A stretch of DNA of 64,000 nt from Panicum virgatum. Its lineage: Eukaryota > Streptophyta > Magnoliopsida > Poales > Poaceae. The notes beneath the pieces are model-generated. The model saw only the letters and a list, made by a program, of their open reading frames with translations. It searched no databases and had not been told where the DNA came from. This document shows positions 45,865 to 57,132 of this stretch, piece after piece (position 1 is the stretch's first letter; each line of letters starts with the position of its first letter). The position numbers were made by a program, and so were the translations under genes. Location: NCBI RefSeq assembly GCF_016808335.1, contig NC_053149.1:39758118-39822117 (forward strand), in the 5' to 3' direction.

Positions 45865-47578
45865 CATTTTTAGGGGCGGGTGAAACGACATTTGTAGGGC
45901 CCAGTGCGGTACCTAAATCTGTCTCTCGCAGCTAAAAGTAGCTGTTTGTAGGGGCAAATACGTTACCCGCCCCTGAAAATACATTTTTAAGTACGAGTCA
46001 CGCTCTCACCCACTCCGGGAACTGATTTGTAGGGACGGGTCACTCCCATATGCCCTACAAACTGATTTTTAGGGGCGGGTTGGGAGTGACCGTCCCGGAA
46101 CTGATTTGTAGGGACGGGTCACTCCCATATGCCCTACAAACTGATTTTTAGGGGCGGGTTGGGAGTGACCGTCCCTGAAAAGACATTTCCAAGGGGCGGA
46201 AAATTTATAATTTTGAATTTAATTTTTTTCAATTTTTTTCCTATTATTTTTTATAATTTAAATTCCTGCCAATTTTGAGCTATCAACTAGTTTGCGATTG
46301 AATGTCATCGACATGGAACATCATACGGAATTAACATTGGAACCTCGAATGCATGTTTTTCTTAGAAATGAGGTTAAAACTTATAGATCGAGTCCAAATG
46401 ATTATATAATCTTACACTATGTAAGAAAAGATCTATAGTGACGGGTATCATCTCTCTAAGATGACGGGCATCGTGTCCGTCACTTCTTTGGCGTTACCTT
46501 TTACGTACATAGGTGACGATCGAGCATCAGTATTAGCCCGTTACCTATGGTAGTCTTAGCCCGTCACCTATTTTAACACAAAGGTGACGGGCATCATTGT
46601 TTTGTATGTTAAAATAAATATTTCTAGTAGGAATAAAAATAAAAAAAATTCCAGGATATCCTGATAAATATTTTTTGCGCGAATATGCGCGCGTGCGATT
46701 TTTTCCACCATTACCAGGATTCGAATTCACAATCTCAGTCTCGCGCGTACCCTTTGCTTCCACTGGACTACACCAACACATGTGACCAACAATGAGATAT
46801 TTTTTTTCTTTTATCATCACTTTCAAATGTCTTATATAACCCATTTGACAGCTATAACGATCTCAATTTAAAATATTTTCAAGTACAAAGTTGTAGATCT
46901 AGTCCTGACCTACAACTTTCGTATTAACTTTTTTTCCATCTGAGTTCATTTAAAAATTTTAAAAATTCAAAATTTAAATCATGTATTGGGTGCCCAAACA
47001 ACCTCAACTAAAAAAAATCAACTACAAAGTTGTAGATCTGGTTGAGACTTACAACTTTTGTATAGACTATTTTTAAATCTGAAACAATTTGAATTTTTAA
47101 AAAATTGTGTTCAAATATTAATAAAAGTCACAAAGATGACGCGCCTTGATGTGCACGTCACCTATGTCATCACAAAGGTGATGCGCTTTGATGTTGCCCG
47201 TCACCCTTTACTTATCAAAGTCCGTCACCTATACTAACTTTATAGGTGACGTGCGTTAATGTTGCCTGCACCTATATCAAACTTTAGCATCAACTTACGT
47301 GCTAGAGTCTCTAACTTAGAAATCAAGTTTAAAGCCTTTCCTCTTTTTTTTTAATTTCGGGGCAGCATTTCCCCCAAGCAAGCAATGGGCTCTCAGGAGG
47401 AGGAGAAAGAAGGAGCTTTTGATGGCCATTTTTAGAGGTGGGTGGGGGTTGTAGAGGTGGGTCACCTCCTCACCCGCCCCTAAAAACACACTCATTTCAG
47501 GGCCGGTGAGTGCGCGACCAACCCCCTACAAATACATTTTTATTAGGGACAGGCCACCCCCACCCACCTCTAAAAATG
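45865..47578. mobile_element. TIR element with aggggcggg repeats
   Basis: Opens CATTTTTAGGGGCGGGTG and closes CACCCACCTCTAAAAATG. Multiple copies of aggggcggg/gtagggacggg lie in the first 330 bp and of cccgcccct/gaggtggg in the last 170 bp. The middle contains a second element (46,415-47,280). The right edge abuts the inner limit of the right arm at about 47,585. Confidence 0.65.
46415..47280. mobile_element. Nested CACTA-like element with ggtgacggg repeats and tRNA-like string
   Basis: Begins CACTATGTAAGAAAAG. Repeats of gtgacgggcatc occur at the left and ggtgacgtgc/gcgtcacc at the right. The very last bases of a matching terminus are not visible. The interior has acaaagttgtagatct twice (46,886 and 47,021) and, on the minus strand, a tRNA-like string (46,780-46,720) with gtggtgtagtccagtgg-like and gaattcgaatcctgg boxes. 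Confidence 0.55.
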
Positions 47579-47738
47579 ACACTCATTTTATGCATAGACT
47601 TTGCTTTTTAATTTCTTAAATTTTCCCTTTCCATTTTTATTACTTTTGACTGATGTAATTGACAAGAATTACACATTTTGATTAAAGTACTCCTCTTGTT
47701 GCATGCCTAAATACATACATACCACTGTAGAGCGTGTG

Positions 47739-49261
47739 TGTAGCGAAAATGGCCTCTCATGCCATATTTCAATATAATATTTTGGGGATTGATGACACAC
47801 ACAACACTTGGACTAATATGATTGTTAAGATGACCATTCTCAGGCTTTTAGGTTCAAGTGATGACAAAGAGAAGATAAGGCGTAGCTAGGCCCGAAGGGC
47901 CGCCCCTACGGTGGTTCCGCTAACCGATTAGCCGACGGGGGTCGAGGGACAAGAATTGAAGAGACCCTCAAAGAAACCAAGTCAAAGAAATCAAGACAGA
48001 GATATTTTAGTATCACCGGTTAAACCGACGCTGAGAAAATCATATACGTCGGTGCATTGACTTGGAGCAGACCAGGCTAGGGTTTTACACCGATTGAACC
48101 GACGCTGAAGAAATTGCATATATCGGTGCATTGACTTGGAACACCGGTTGAACCGACGCTGAAGAAATTGCATACGTCGGTGCATTGACAGATGAAGACA
48201 GAGGAAATTCTATACACCGGATGAACCGACGATTGGGTCTTGGTGAACGTCGGTGCAGTTGTCCAGAGAGTTGGTTTTCATAGTTCACAGGATAACTACA
48301 CTTACCGGTTAAACCGACGTAGCATCGGTTGATTGCCTGTACACGTAACGGCTAGTTTTTGAGGCAGGCAGTTTAGTATCACCGGTTGAACCGACGATGG
48401 CTTTGGAGGTACGTCGGATTAACCGGCGTTAAGTGTTTTTCTGGCAGCTTTTCTCCAACGGCTATATTTGCTTGGGCTACCTATATATATACCCCCAAGG
48501 CCGGGTCAGTTGAGGTTGCTAGAGACCATACAAGCATACAAGAGTTAAAGATCATCTCCAACCATCCTAGAGCTTCATTGTACATCATATAGGCTTAAGC
48601 ACACTTGTGAGAGTGCTTAGTGCTTGAAATAGGGTTTAGTTCTTGCGAGAGCTCCCTTGAGAGAAGTCTTGCTGCGGCAAGCAATCCTTGTGATCCATCG
48701 TGTGACCCTCCGACTTGGTGTGGAGTGGCAACGACACTTTGTGCGGGGGAAGAGGAGACCCCCTCCTTGGTGGAGAAGCTCCGTAGTGGATTTCGGCCGG
48801 GTGACCGAGAGAGACGGTGGCGGTGCACAAGACTCGGTGTCTTGTGGGCACTTGCCTTTGCTTGCCGGCATCGCCTTGGTGGCGTAGTGCAAGACGGTGA
48901 TCGGAAGAGCCTCGGTGTCCCGTGGACGTAGGCGTTTGTGCCGAACCATGTTACATGACCGTGTCTACTCGGGAGTTTGCATCCCTCTTGCACTTACCTC
49001 TTTACTTACCATATTACGTTTCCATATTTACTTATCTTGCATGCCTTTACTTTCCTAGATAGTTTGTTTAGGATTGGCTATAGGTTGCAAGTTTTTAGGG
49101 GTAAGTAGAGAGTAGCAAAGATAAATCTTAGTCATAACTAGCATGTATAGGACGCGTTAGATTTATCTTATGCAAGTAGTTTGAACCCTAGGTTAAAAAG
49201 CGATTAGCGACCCTATTCACCCCCTCCCCCTCTAGGGTCGGACACCCCGGTGATCCTTACA
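47739..49261. mobile_element. Solo LTR (1,523 bp), GTGTG target duplication
   Basis: Begins TGTAGCGAAAATGG and ends TGATCCTTACA, flanked by GTGTG (47,734-47,738 and 49,262-49,266). The left arm at 37,470-37,500 shows the uninterrupted site. Contains a run of 45-50 bp repeats (48,010-48,400) built of accggttgaaccgacg, a spacer and cgtcggtgcattgac. A tatatatata box lies at 48,482-48,492. Same family as the 34,831 solo LTR, inserted independently and in the opposite direction. Confidence 0.93.
48010..48420. repeat. Minisatellite-like repeat inside the solo LTR
   Basis: About six units, each with accggttgaaccgacg and cgtcggtgcattgac separated by 15-25 bp. Each unit contains ACCGAC and its complement GTCGGT, the core sequence recognised by DREB-type AP2 factors in plants. 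The other solo LTR has a shorter, more diverged version. Confidence 0.75.
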
Positions 49262-49455
49262 GTGTGCTCAAAACACTGAACCGTCAATTTGGAGAGAGAG
49301 CTTAGACGAATTAATTATTTAGTGGTATGGCTTGCCTGATTTTTTTATTTGAACAATTACTTGTGTAAAACCATAATTTTAAGAGTTAATCATGGCAAAG
49401 AGCTTAGCATGACACTTCAACTTGGTAATGCCAAATTGCTTGGGGTGACTCAATA

Positions 49456-52400
49456 CACTATCGGATTTCGAGACTTCACCTCCTAGGCACACGGCGAAGT
49501 CTTTGCCGATGGTGACCGTCGACGAACCTCCGACGGCAGCTACAAGCACCGGCAAAGGCCTAATTTGCCGTGTGCCATTTATCGGGCACACGGCAAACAC
49601 CTTCGCAGTGTGTTTTCCGAGGTAGATGACAAAAAAAGGTGGAAAGACGGTGTGACAGATGAGTTCGTTGTGTGCCAAGTAGTAGACACACTGTGAAGAT
49701 TATTACTTTGCCGTCTAGGCACACGGCAACGGGGGGAGGCAGTCTTCTTCGCCGTGTGCCTAGCCCTGTGGCACATGGCCAAGCTTACGTCGTCAAGCGG
49801 CCTTCAACGCCGGGCCACGTGGTGCCTCTTCGCCGTGTGCCAAAGTCTGGCACACGAGGCGGCTTTGCCGTGTGCCTAGGCAGCGTAAGCAACAAAAGTT
49901 GGATGGCATTGAGTGGCCATTAGCGGGGGCAGGGGGGTTATCTTCACCGTGTGCCGGCCTATGGCACACGGCAAAGAAGCCTATTCACCGTGTGTCCCGT
50001 TGAAGGACTGGACAGGCGACACCAGAGGGGGGGTTGAGTGGGAGCCTTTAAAAATTCTCAAAGCGAACAAGACTTATGTCCCGGATTCAACCTGACACAC
50101 ATCTTTTATAACTGCTAGGGTGACACCAGCCAACACGTGACGAGTTCACCCTAGAAACAGTTAGAAAAAGCTCGACGCAAAACAGAAGCGAAGATTTCTC
50201 AAAACATCAAAAGCTCAGGACTAAACGGAAGCAAACTCAAGGCAATTTACTTAGCAACGCTATCACAAAAACTTCACTCAACCAAACATGCGAAGATTCA
50301 ACTATGATTAGCAAAGTTTAAAACAAGCGGAAGCAAAACTTATCCATAAAGTCAATTAAGAGACTCATAAAAAGATTGAGCTAGTCACTATAAAAAAGAA
50401 TCTCTTAATTAAGCATGCAAGAATTAACTAGTAAAGATTATCAAGCACAAAAGCTAAAGCATACAAGGATTAACAGCAATTAGCAAGATCAAGTATTAAT
50501 TAGCTAGTCTAAACATGTAGAGGTCATCAAGTGATAATGGCACAAACGAGCTAATTAAATAACTTAAGCAAGGGACCAACGAGAAAAACAAAATGAACTG
50601 CTACTGCCCAAGCACAAAAAAGCCCAAATGTTAGGAGTAGTTCGGGCTACTTAGTAGTCAAACTATTGCACAAGGCCCATTAGTTATTTTTTGTTCCGGA
50701 ATAATTTTTTTGTTGCCGAACAATTTTTTGTATTGCTAGAATAATTAAAAAATTATTATGAAACAAATTTGACTAAATTATACATATGTGCCAGTTTATT
50801 GAACTAATTTAAGTCCAAAACAAAAAAAACTGGAGTGGGAAAGGGGTAATACGCGTTACCCAGCAGCCCCAAAAAAGCATACCTGCGCTGCTCACCTTGC
50901 TGGCCCTGCTGGAGCGCACGGCCTGCCAGCCAGCTTTGGCGCTGGCCTGTGTGGCTTGGGCTGCGTGCCTGAGCTCCCTTGCGAGCTGGGCCGTGGGCGC
51001 CTTCCAGCCCGCGCGTGGGCAGCCTGGCCTCTAGGCCTGCCTGTCTCACGGACTCCTTCACGATGCAGGCCGCTGGCTTGTGCTGCTGCGTGGGCCGCTC
51101 GCCCCGCCTGGGCCTGCGCGCACCCTCCCGGGCCACTCGCTCGCGGGGCCGCATGCCCCTCCGAGCCGTGAAGATGGACATCGTATGTAACTTCCGGTCT
51201 GAGCTTCGTACACGTGTAAACAACAAGCAGACCGCCGAACGAGCGGACAGTCCAGCATTGAAGCGCTTCATGGGCCAAAAGCAGCAGCTGAGGGAAGGAC
51301 AACACGTGGCTGCACTAGACTTGCTAGCGGTTGATTTCGTATGACCGGACATTCAAATGCACTTTACTCTCAAACCATGTACACATTTCAAATTTCGTTT
51401 GGACCTAAATGTTGTTCATAATTAATTAAACAAAACAAGATCCATTTTATATATTTTTCGTTATTTATTTTTTTAGAAAAAAGTCAACAAACTATATGTA
51501 CCATTTCAACATTTTAAATATATTGTTTCAACATTTCTAACATGTTATTTAAATAATTCGCACATAATGTTGATCTTTCCTCCAAAATCGTTGAATTAGT
51601 TTTTTAATTTTTTTATATCAACATTTTTATGGTATGAGTTCAACACTATAGATATACTAGCTCAACATTTTAGTTATATTATTTCGACATTGCCATGTAA
51701 AATGTTGAACTACCTTATCTACTATGATTAAACTAGAAATGAAGAAGTTTGAATCTATTATTTTAGAATGTTGAATATGCTAATTCAATATTTTCTCATA
51801 TTCTTTTTATTGAAAAATGAAAAGTTTCCATGCCTCTCGGCTCTGTGCTGCTGTTGCGTGCTGCCTTGCAGTAAGCATGTTCAGTCGGCTTTGGGCAGCA
51901 GAACAGTGAGTGCGGGGGGATTCGCTTCATTGTTGGGCTTCAGTAGCTGTTAATGGGCTTTATAGTTATAGATGTTAAACATCTTCCGGAATGCATATAG
52001 GGACGCCCCCTCCGAGCTGCTCGCTTGCTCGAGCCAGGTGCCTGCTCGAGCAACCGCCGCCGGCCGCCGTCGTCGCAGCTCAGCGCCGCCGCGTGAGCCG
52101 TGCGCCGCTGTGCCGACCTTCGCGCCCCGCTTGCTCCACCTCGGGTCGCAAGCCTGTATTCTCTGCTCTGAAAAACCTGCACGCACGAGCAGAAGAAAGG
52201 AGAAAGCAAGAACAAAACGGAGATTTCAAACGCAAATTACTCTCTCAAAACTTCAAGGATCCGAACGAAATTTGAATCGTAGATTGAGGTCTAACAGATC
52301 CAAAAAGAAATTTGCGGAAAGATCGAATAAATCTCGCGAATCGAAAATCGCACAAAAAATACTCTAAAAATCGCAGAAAAAGAAAAATGAAGGAAACAAG

Positions 52401-53462
52401 AGTATGAACACCAAAATCACTCAAATCTTGAATTCCAGAGGACAAAAGTAGGTTAGGGCCTTCTTTCCCATCAAAAACTCTAATCCAAAAATAAAAGAAA
52501 ATAGAAGAAGAAAATAAACTAGAATGGCAAGAGCACCTTCCAACTAGCCATATCTATCTATACAAAGTCATGACGAATGACTAAAATACTCTTATGTTAA
52601 TAACTACGATACACGCCCACACCTTCACGACTGGCCGCCTTCACGACTTCGTTTCACCTCGATGCAAGCTTCGCGATGGTGCCACGTGCCCTCCGCCCGG
52701 ACCTTGACCGCGTCAAGTCCGCTCTCGGTTTTGAGGCCCAAACCGGTCAAACCTGTCTCCCCCGATTTTGAGGACAAACCGGTCAAACCCTCTCACACAC
52801 CATCGCACGATGTGACTGACTCTCCGGTTTTGATGCCAAACCGGTCAAAATGCCGATGTCGACGCATGTCCCACCTCCCGCCGAGCTTTGACGCCTTCGA
52901 GTCATTCGCGTGCGCGCCACCCCATGGGCCACCTACTTGACTCGTCATCGTCCTCGCTGACTTGGCAGACACCGTCTTCATCACCATATACTCTTGCTCT
53001 TCTGTGCACCATGTGGACCGCCCATGGCTCCGCACGGCCTCCTCGGGTCCCTCGGTCCAGGTCTACTCGCGTTCACCCTTCACCGTCTTGATCCCTCGGC
53101 ATGAACCTTTTGCTTCTCTGAGCCTACTCGCATCCAACTCTCACCATGGTCCTTCAGCATGAATCTTTCACCTGACCTTCACCTCGCGTCGTCGACCACC
53201 ATGCCGCATCCTACACCTGCACATTACGAGCCAAGAGATACATCAAATCTACACGATGTTGTCAATCACTCATCATTCAAGGGTGACCACCATTGGTCCT
53301 CACCCACCTAAGACACACGGCGAAGCCTCCTTTCGTCATGTGCTGTTGTTTCGACGTATGTTTAGTATATGGCGCACGGCAAAGCGTCTCTTCGCCGTGT
53401 GCCCATAGATTTGCGCACGGCAAATAGTGAGGCACACGGCAAATTACCGGTTTCCGGTAGTG
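49456..53462. mobile_element. CACTA element, 4,007 bp, ATA target duplication
   Basis: Runs from CACTATCGGATTTCG to GGTTTCCGGTAGTG, flanked by ATA on both sides (49,453-49,455 and 53,463-53,465). Subterminal repeats are gccgtgtgcc and ggcacacggcaaa at 49,480-49,990 and 53,310-53,450. The interior is a patchwork: an AT-rich part (50,050-50,800), a GC-rich island (50,880-51,180), AT-rich DNA, a second GC-rich island (51,980-52,180) and a stretch with aaaccggtcaaac repeats (52,735-52,850). No transposase was seen, so it is non-autonomous. It sits in VTI1 intron-4 DNA of the right arm. Confidence 0.92.
50800..52200. other. GC-rich islands inside the CACTA element
   Basis: Two GC-rich blocks lie within AT-rich filler. 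All long frames overlap on opposite strands (for example 50,804-51,352 minus and 50,979-51,344 plus) and the encoded sequences are Ala/Arg/Gly-rich. Captured exons are possible but no product can be named. Confidence 0.35.
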
Positions 53463-53859
53463 ATAGGCGAGTCACGTCTGGCTACTGGTGTCACGAATTT
53501 TACCTAGTTAAGGAGTCGTGGTATAAGCAAAATGGCTATTTCTTAAAAATTTTGATCGACACATACTATTATTGAAATTGTAGAACTGAAGGGGCAGAAA
53601 ATAAAAAAAATATAAACAAGATGAATTGAACCAAACATCACCAAGGCCCATTGGCATAATGTTATAAGATCATATAATGCTTCAACTTGCTTTATGGAAA
53701 CAAAATCTTCAACTTGGATTTGTCAAACGCGGTATAAGCTTGATCAGTACCAATTTGTAGTACATAATTTAAGTTGAAACAAATATCGGCTATGGATGAT
53801 GACATATTCCTTGCTGCTACGTACAAGATGTTCAAAATCTCCTGTTCGTTTTAACCCTG

Positions 53860-54450
53860 TGTTGACAGCCAATTCTGGCAGTTCAGAGGCCGACCGGTCT
53901 GACCGGTCGGGTCGACCGGTCAGACCGGTCTGTCCAGTTGTAATCCGAGTAGTCTTTGTTTTATTTTAGAAATTCTTGTATAAACCGACTTGGAGAGGGG
54001 TATGACTTCCCCGGCCTATAAATATAAAGGCTAAGGCCGATTGAGGTATTCCCAATCGAATCAATCAAAATATCGCATTACTTTTTATCTCTCAAACCCT
54101 AGTATTTTCCAACCCTAGATTGCTTTCTTCTTTCGTCTCGACGATGTTTGAAGACGTTCTGAGTGGCCTGCCGATCTTAGAGCAACCCTAGCCGCACAAG
54201 CTCCGACGGGGTCCCTCCCGAGCTCGCGTTTCTAGGTCTTCGCGATTCTCTACTCCACACCAGTCAGACCGGTCTGCGGATCCGGTCAGACCGGTCTGCG
54301 TATCCGGTCAGACCGGTCTGCGTATCCGGTCAGACCGGTCTGCAGATCCAGTCAGATCGGTCCGCCAGGGCATCGCTGGTTCAGATCGTTTTGACGATCT
54401 CCTGAGCGTTCTAGCGCATTCGAGTGTGTTGGCGCGATTCTGTGTCAACA
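53860..54450 (+). repeat. Ty3-B 5' LTR
   Basis: 591 bp. GACCGGTC arrays lie at 53,890-53,935 and 54,260-54,365; between them is a TATA box (ctataaatataaag, about 54,016-54,029). It is longer than the 3' LTR mainly because of extra copies of the motif. Apart from that the two LTRs differ at a modest number of positions. Confidence 0.93.
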
Positions 54451-54457
54451 CACTTTT

Positions 54458-54474
54458 TGGTGACTCCGCTGGGG
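54458..54474 (+). other. Ty3-B primer-binding site
   Basis: TGGTGACTCCGCTGGGG, seven bases after the LTR, complementary to the same tRNA 3' end as in Ty3-A with one mismatch. Confidence 0.75.
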
Positions 54475-54513
54475 AAAGATTAATCTGGTTTTAAAACCGA
54501 TCTAATCTACTCT

Positions 54514-55060
54514 TTGAAGAAGATGGGCTCTTCAGACATCGACAAGGAAAACATCATCACGGCTACAATGGAGGAGCTCACCGAAGAGGAGCGCAAGGCC
54601 TACCTTCTTGTGGAGGAGCACGTCAAGGCACAATTCTTGAAGGGCTTCAAGAAGGATCGTGGTGGCCTCGTCAAGAGGGTGGAGGAGTTCGTTCTGCCAT
54701 CTCTCAAGCTTAGCTAGGATAAGATTGAGGAGATCCCCAATGTAAGCATCTCTCCCTCTGATATGTTTGATAGAATGTCATCCATGATGGATCAAAAGAT
54801 TATTGCTACACAAGCTACTGCGGGTGACGTTTTAATTAAATTGAGTAGTGATGTTGACGCGCTAAAAGGTAAACAACCCATGTCAGATTCTAACTCATCA
54901 GATCCGAGTTCGGCTACCCTTGAGTTCACACCTGAACCACTCTATGGTATGCCGCCGAACTCGTTCCCAGGGCAAATCAGTGCATTCCTTCTACCTTGCA
55001 TCAATTTCTTGATCAGTGGATCGGCGATGAGATTGAGATTGTCCATGGGGACACTTCATC
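54514..55060 (+). pseudogene. Ty3-B gag N-terminal remnant
   Basis: Starts MGSSDIDKENIITATMEELT, then TEEERKAYLLVEEHVKAQF, stops at 54,715-54,717, and continues as MFDRMSSMMDQKI (54,763 on). It matches the gag start of Ty3-A, but the gag core and zinc knuckle that should follow are absent before pol begins near 55,230. Confidence 0.75.
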
Positions 55061-55228
55061 CTTTATTGCTTTAGCCGATTCGGATTCTATTAGTGCACAC
55101 AACAACGTCAAGTGTTTATCGAGCCTGGATCTGTCCGATTATGATTTGATTAGTTGCACCTAGGATGGTTTTGTTTCTGCTGTACTAAAGCCAATGGATA
55201 ATCGGCTAAATCATTTAATGTAAATCAG

Positions 55229-56377
55229 ATGAGTACAACAGAAGCTCCAGAAGCGACCGGTCAGACCACTTGTGCCGACCGGTTAAACCGGTCCAGTCCC
55301 GTTCGGTGCACAGATCCGACCGGTCAGATCGGACACCCCGACCGGTCAGACCGGTCCAACACAGAGTGGTTACAGCAGATGCTAGATCAGTATCGGGCGC
55401 GTACGAACGATATGTGTGAAGCCATTGAAGATTCTGATGATCTAGACAAGCTGGGCCAAGGGTTTGCATCGGCCGATCTAGACATTGGTGATGGAACTAT
55501 CCCTAGTCCGACCTTTGTAAACAAAAATTTATCGGCTGAATATAAAGCCGATTTGGTTAATTTATTGAAGGAATATGTTGATTGCTTTGCTTGGGAGTAT
55601 CATGAAATGCCCGGTTTAAGTCGTGATCTTGTTGAGCATCGTTTACCGATTAAAGCCGGTTTTAGACCTTATAAACAACCGGTTAGGCATTTCAATCCCA
55701 TTATTTATGACCGAATTAAAACTGAAATTAATTGTTTACTTGATGCTGGATTTATTCGGTCTTGTCGTTATGCTGATTGGATCTCTAATATTGTGCCCGT
55801 TGAGAAAAAGGATTCGGGGAAAATTAGAGTGTGCATTGATTTTAGAGATCTTAATAAAGCTACTCCCAAGGATGAATATCCTGTGTCTATAGCCGATATG
55901 TTGATCAATGAGGCTTCCGGACATCGTGTCATTAGTTTTCTTGATGGTAACGCCGGTTACAATCAAATATTCATGGCCGAAGAAGATATATCTAAAACGG
56001 CCTTTAGATGTCCAGGATTTGTCGGCTTGTTTGAGTGGGCTGTTATGACTTTTGGTTTGAAAAATGCGGGTGCTACTTATCAAAGAACTATGAATTTAAT
56101 CTTCCATGATTTGTTTGGTGTCATCTTGGAGGTGTATATTGATGATATTGTCATTAAATTGGCCGGTTTGGATCAGCATTTAGCCGATTTGAGACTTGCT
56201 CTTGAGAGGATGCGCCGGTATGGTTTGAAGATGAATCCACTCAAATGTGCTTTTGGTGTATCGGCTGGAAAGTTTATTGGCTTCATTATTCATGAGAAGG
56301 GAATAGAGGTTGATCGTAAAAGAATTGAAGCCATGAGGAAGGTTGAAGCCCCTACATGCAAGAAGGATTTACAGTAG
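55229..56377 (+). pseudogene. Ty3-B reverse transcriptase
   Basis: A 382-codon frame covering the polymerase domain. Visible motifs: the entry region (HRLPIKAGFRPYKQPVRHF), WISNIVPVEKKDSGKIRVC, FRDLNKATPKDEYPV, SFLDGNAGYNQI, FGLKNAGATYQRTM, and the catalytic YIDDIV with both aspartates at about residue 305, then MNPLKCAFGV. It ends at TAG 56,375-56,377; sequence homologous to the pol connection region (FLGKVNFLRRF) continues in the same phase after it. The first ~45 codons contain TGQT/RSDRS-type strings from the GACCGGTC motif. The RT core corresponding to this is missing from Ty3-A. Confidence 0.92.
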
Positions 56378-57105
56378 TTCTTGGGCAAGGTAAATTTCTT
56401 GAGAAGGTTTATATCTAACTTGTCCGGGAAGATCGATGCTTTTACTCCTATTCTTTGGTTAAAAGATGAAACCAAATTTACTTGGGGGGCAAAATAGCAA
56501 GAAGCATTTCAGAAGATCAAGATTATTTGTCTTTGCCACCCGTACTCAAAGCACCTAGGAGAGGAGTACCTTTCAGACTTTATGTGGCTGTTGAAGACAA
56601 GGTTATTGGGGCTGTTTTGACTCAAGAAACTGAAGGGAAGAAGTATATCATTACATATTTAAGCCGACGATTTATTGATGCGGAAACGTGGTATACATTT
56701 ATTGAGAAGTTGTGTTTGTCTCTTTATTATGCTTGTACCAAATAAAGCCATTATCTACTATCTAGTACTTGCATAGTAGTATGTCAAACCGATGTGATCA
56801 AACATATGTTACAAAAACCAATTTTGAGTGGTAGAATCGGCAAGTGGGCTTATGCTTTGGTTGAATATGATTTGGCTTGTGAACCTTTAAAATCTATGAG
56901 AGGCCAAATTGTAACGGATTTTAAGCACCGGATTAATGACAAGCATGATCTAGAAGTCGGCTATATTACTTGCACACCATGGAAGTTGTACTTTGATGGA
57001 TCGGTTTGTGATGATGGTCAAGGGATTGGTGATGTTCTTATTTCTCCGAATGGTGCTGTTTTTGAATTTTCAAACCGATTGGAAGAAGAGTGCACAAATA
57101 ACTAA
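56378..57105 (+). pseudogene. Ty3-B RNase H region, with stops and frameshift
   Basis: After the TAG at 56,375, the frame meets a second TAG at 56,494-56,496, then shifts phase near 56,518. The RNase H-like segment (VLKAPRRGVPFRLYVAVEDK, AVLTQETEGKKY, EKLCLSLYYACTK) follows and stops at TAA 56,743-56,745. A further block (YALVEYDLACEPLKSMRGQ, LYFDGSVCDDGQGIG) stops at TAA 57,103-57,105. Aligns with 24,645-25,200 of Ty3-A. Confidence 0.88.
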
Positions 57106-57132
57106 GTTGAATATGAGGCTCTTCTATTTGGC

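Noticed and set aside
48010..48420. Regularly spaced repeats resembling a CRISPR array.
   Set aside because: Repeats are imperfect, spacers are not unique, the array is inside an LTR and the genome is a plant's.
50804..51352. Long opposing frames in the CACTA interior as genes.
   Set aside because: Frames overlap on both strands with Ala/Arg/Gly-rich content and no domain; composition explains them.
2193..53462. One very large CACTA element running from the 2,193 terminus to the 53,462 terminus.
   Set aside because: The termini share a family resemblance, but the 53,462 end pairs with 49,456 by an exact ATA duplication, and the 2,193 flank is CCG.
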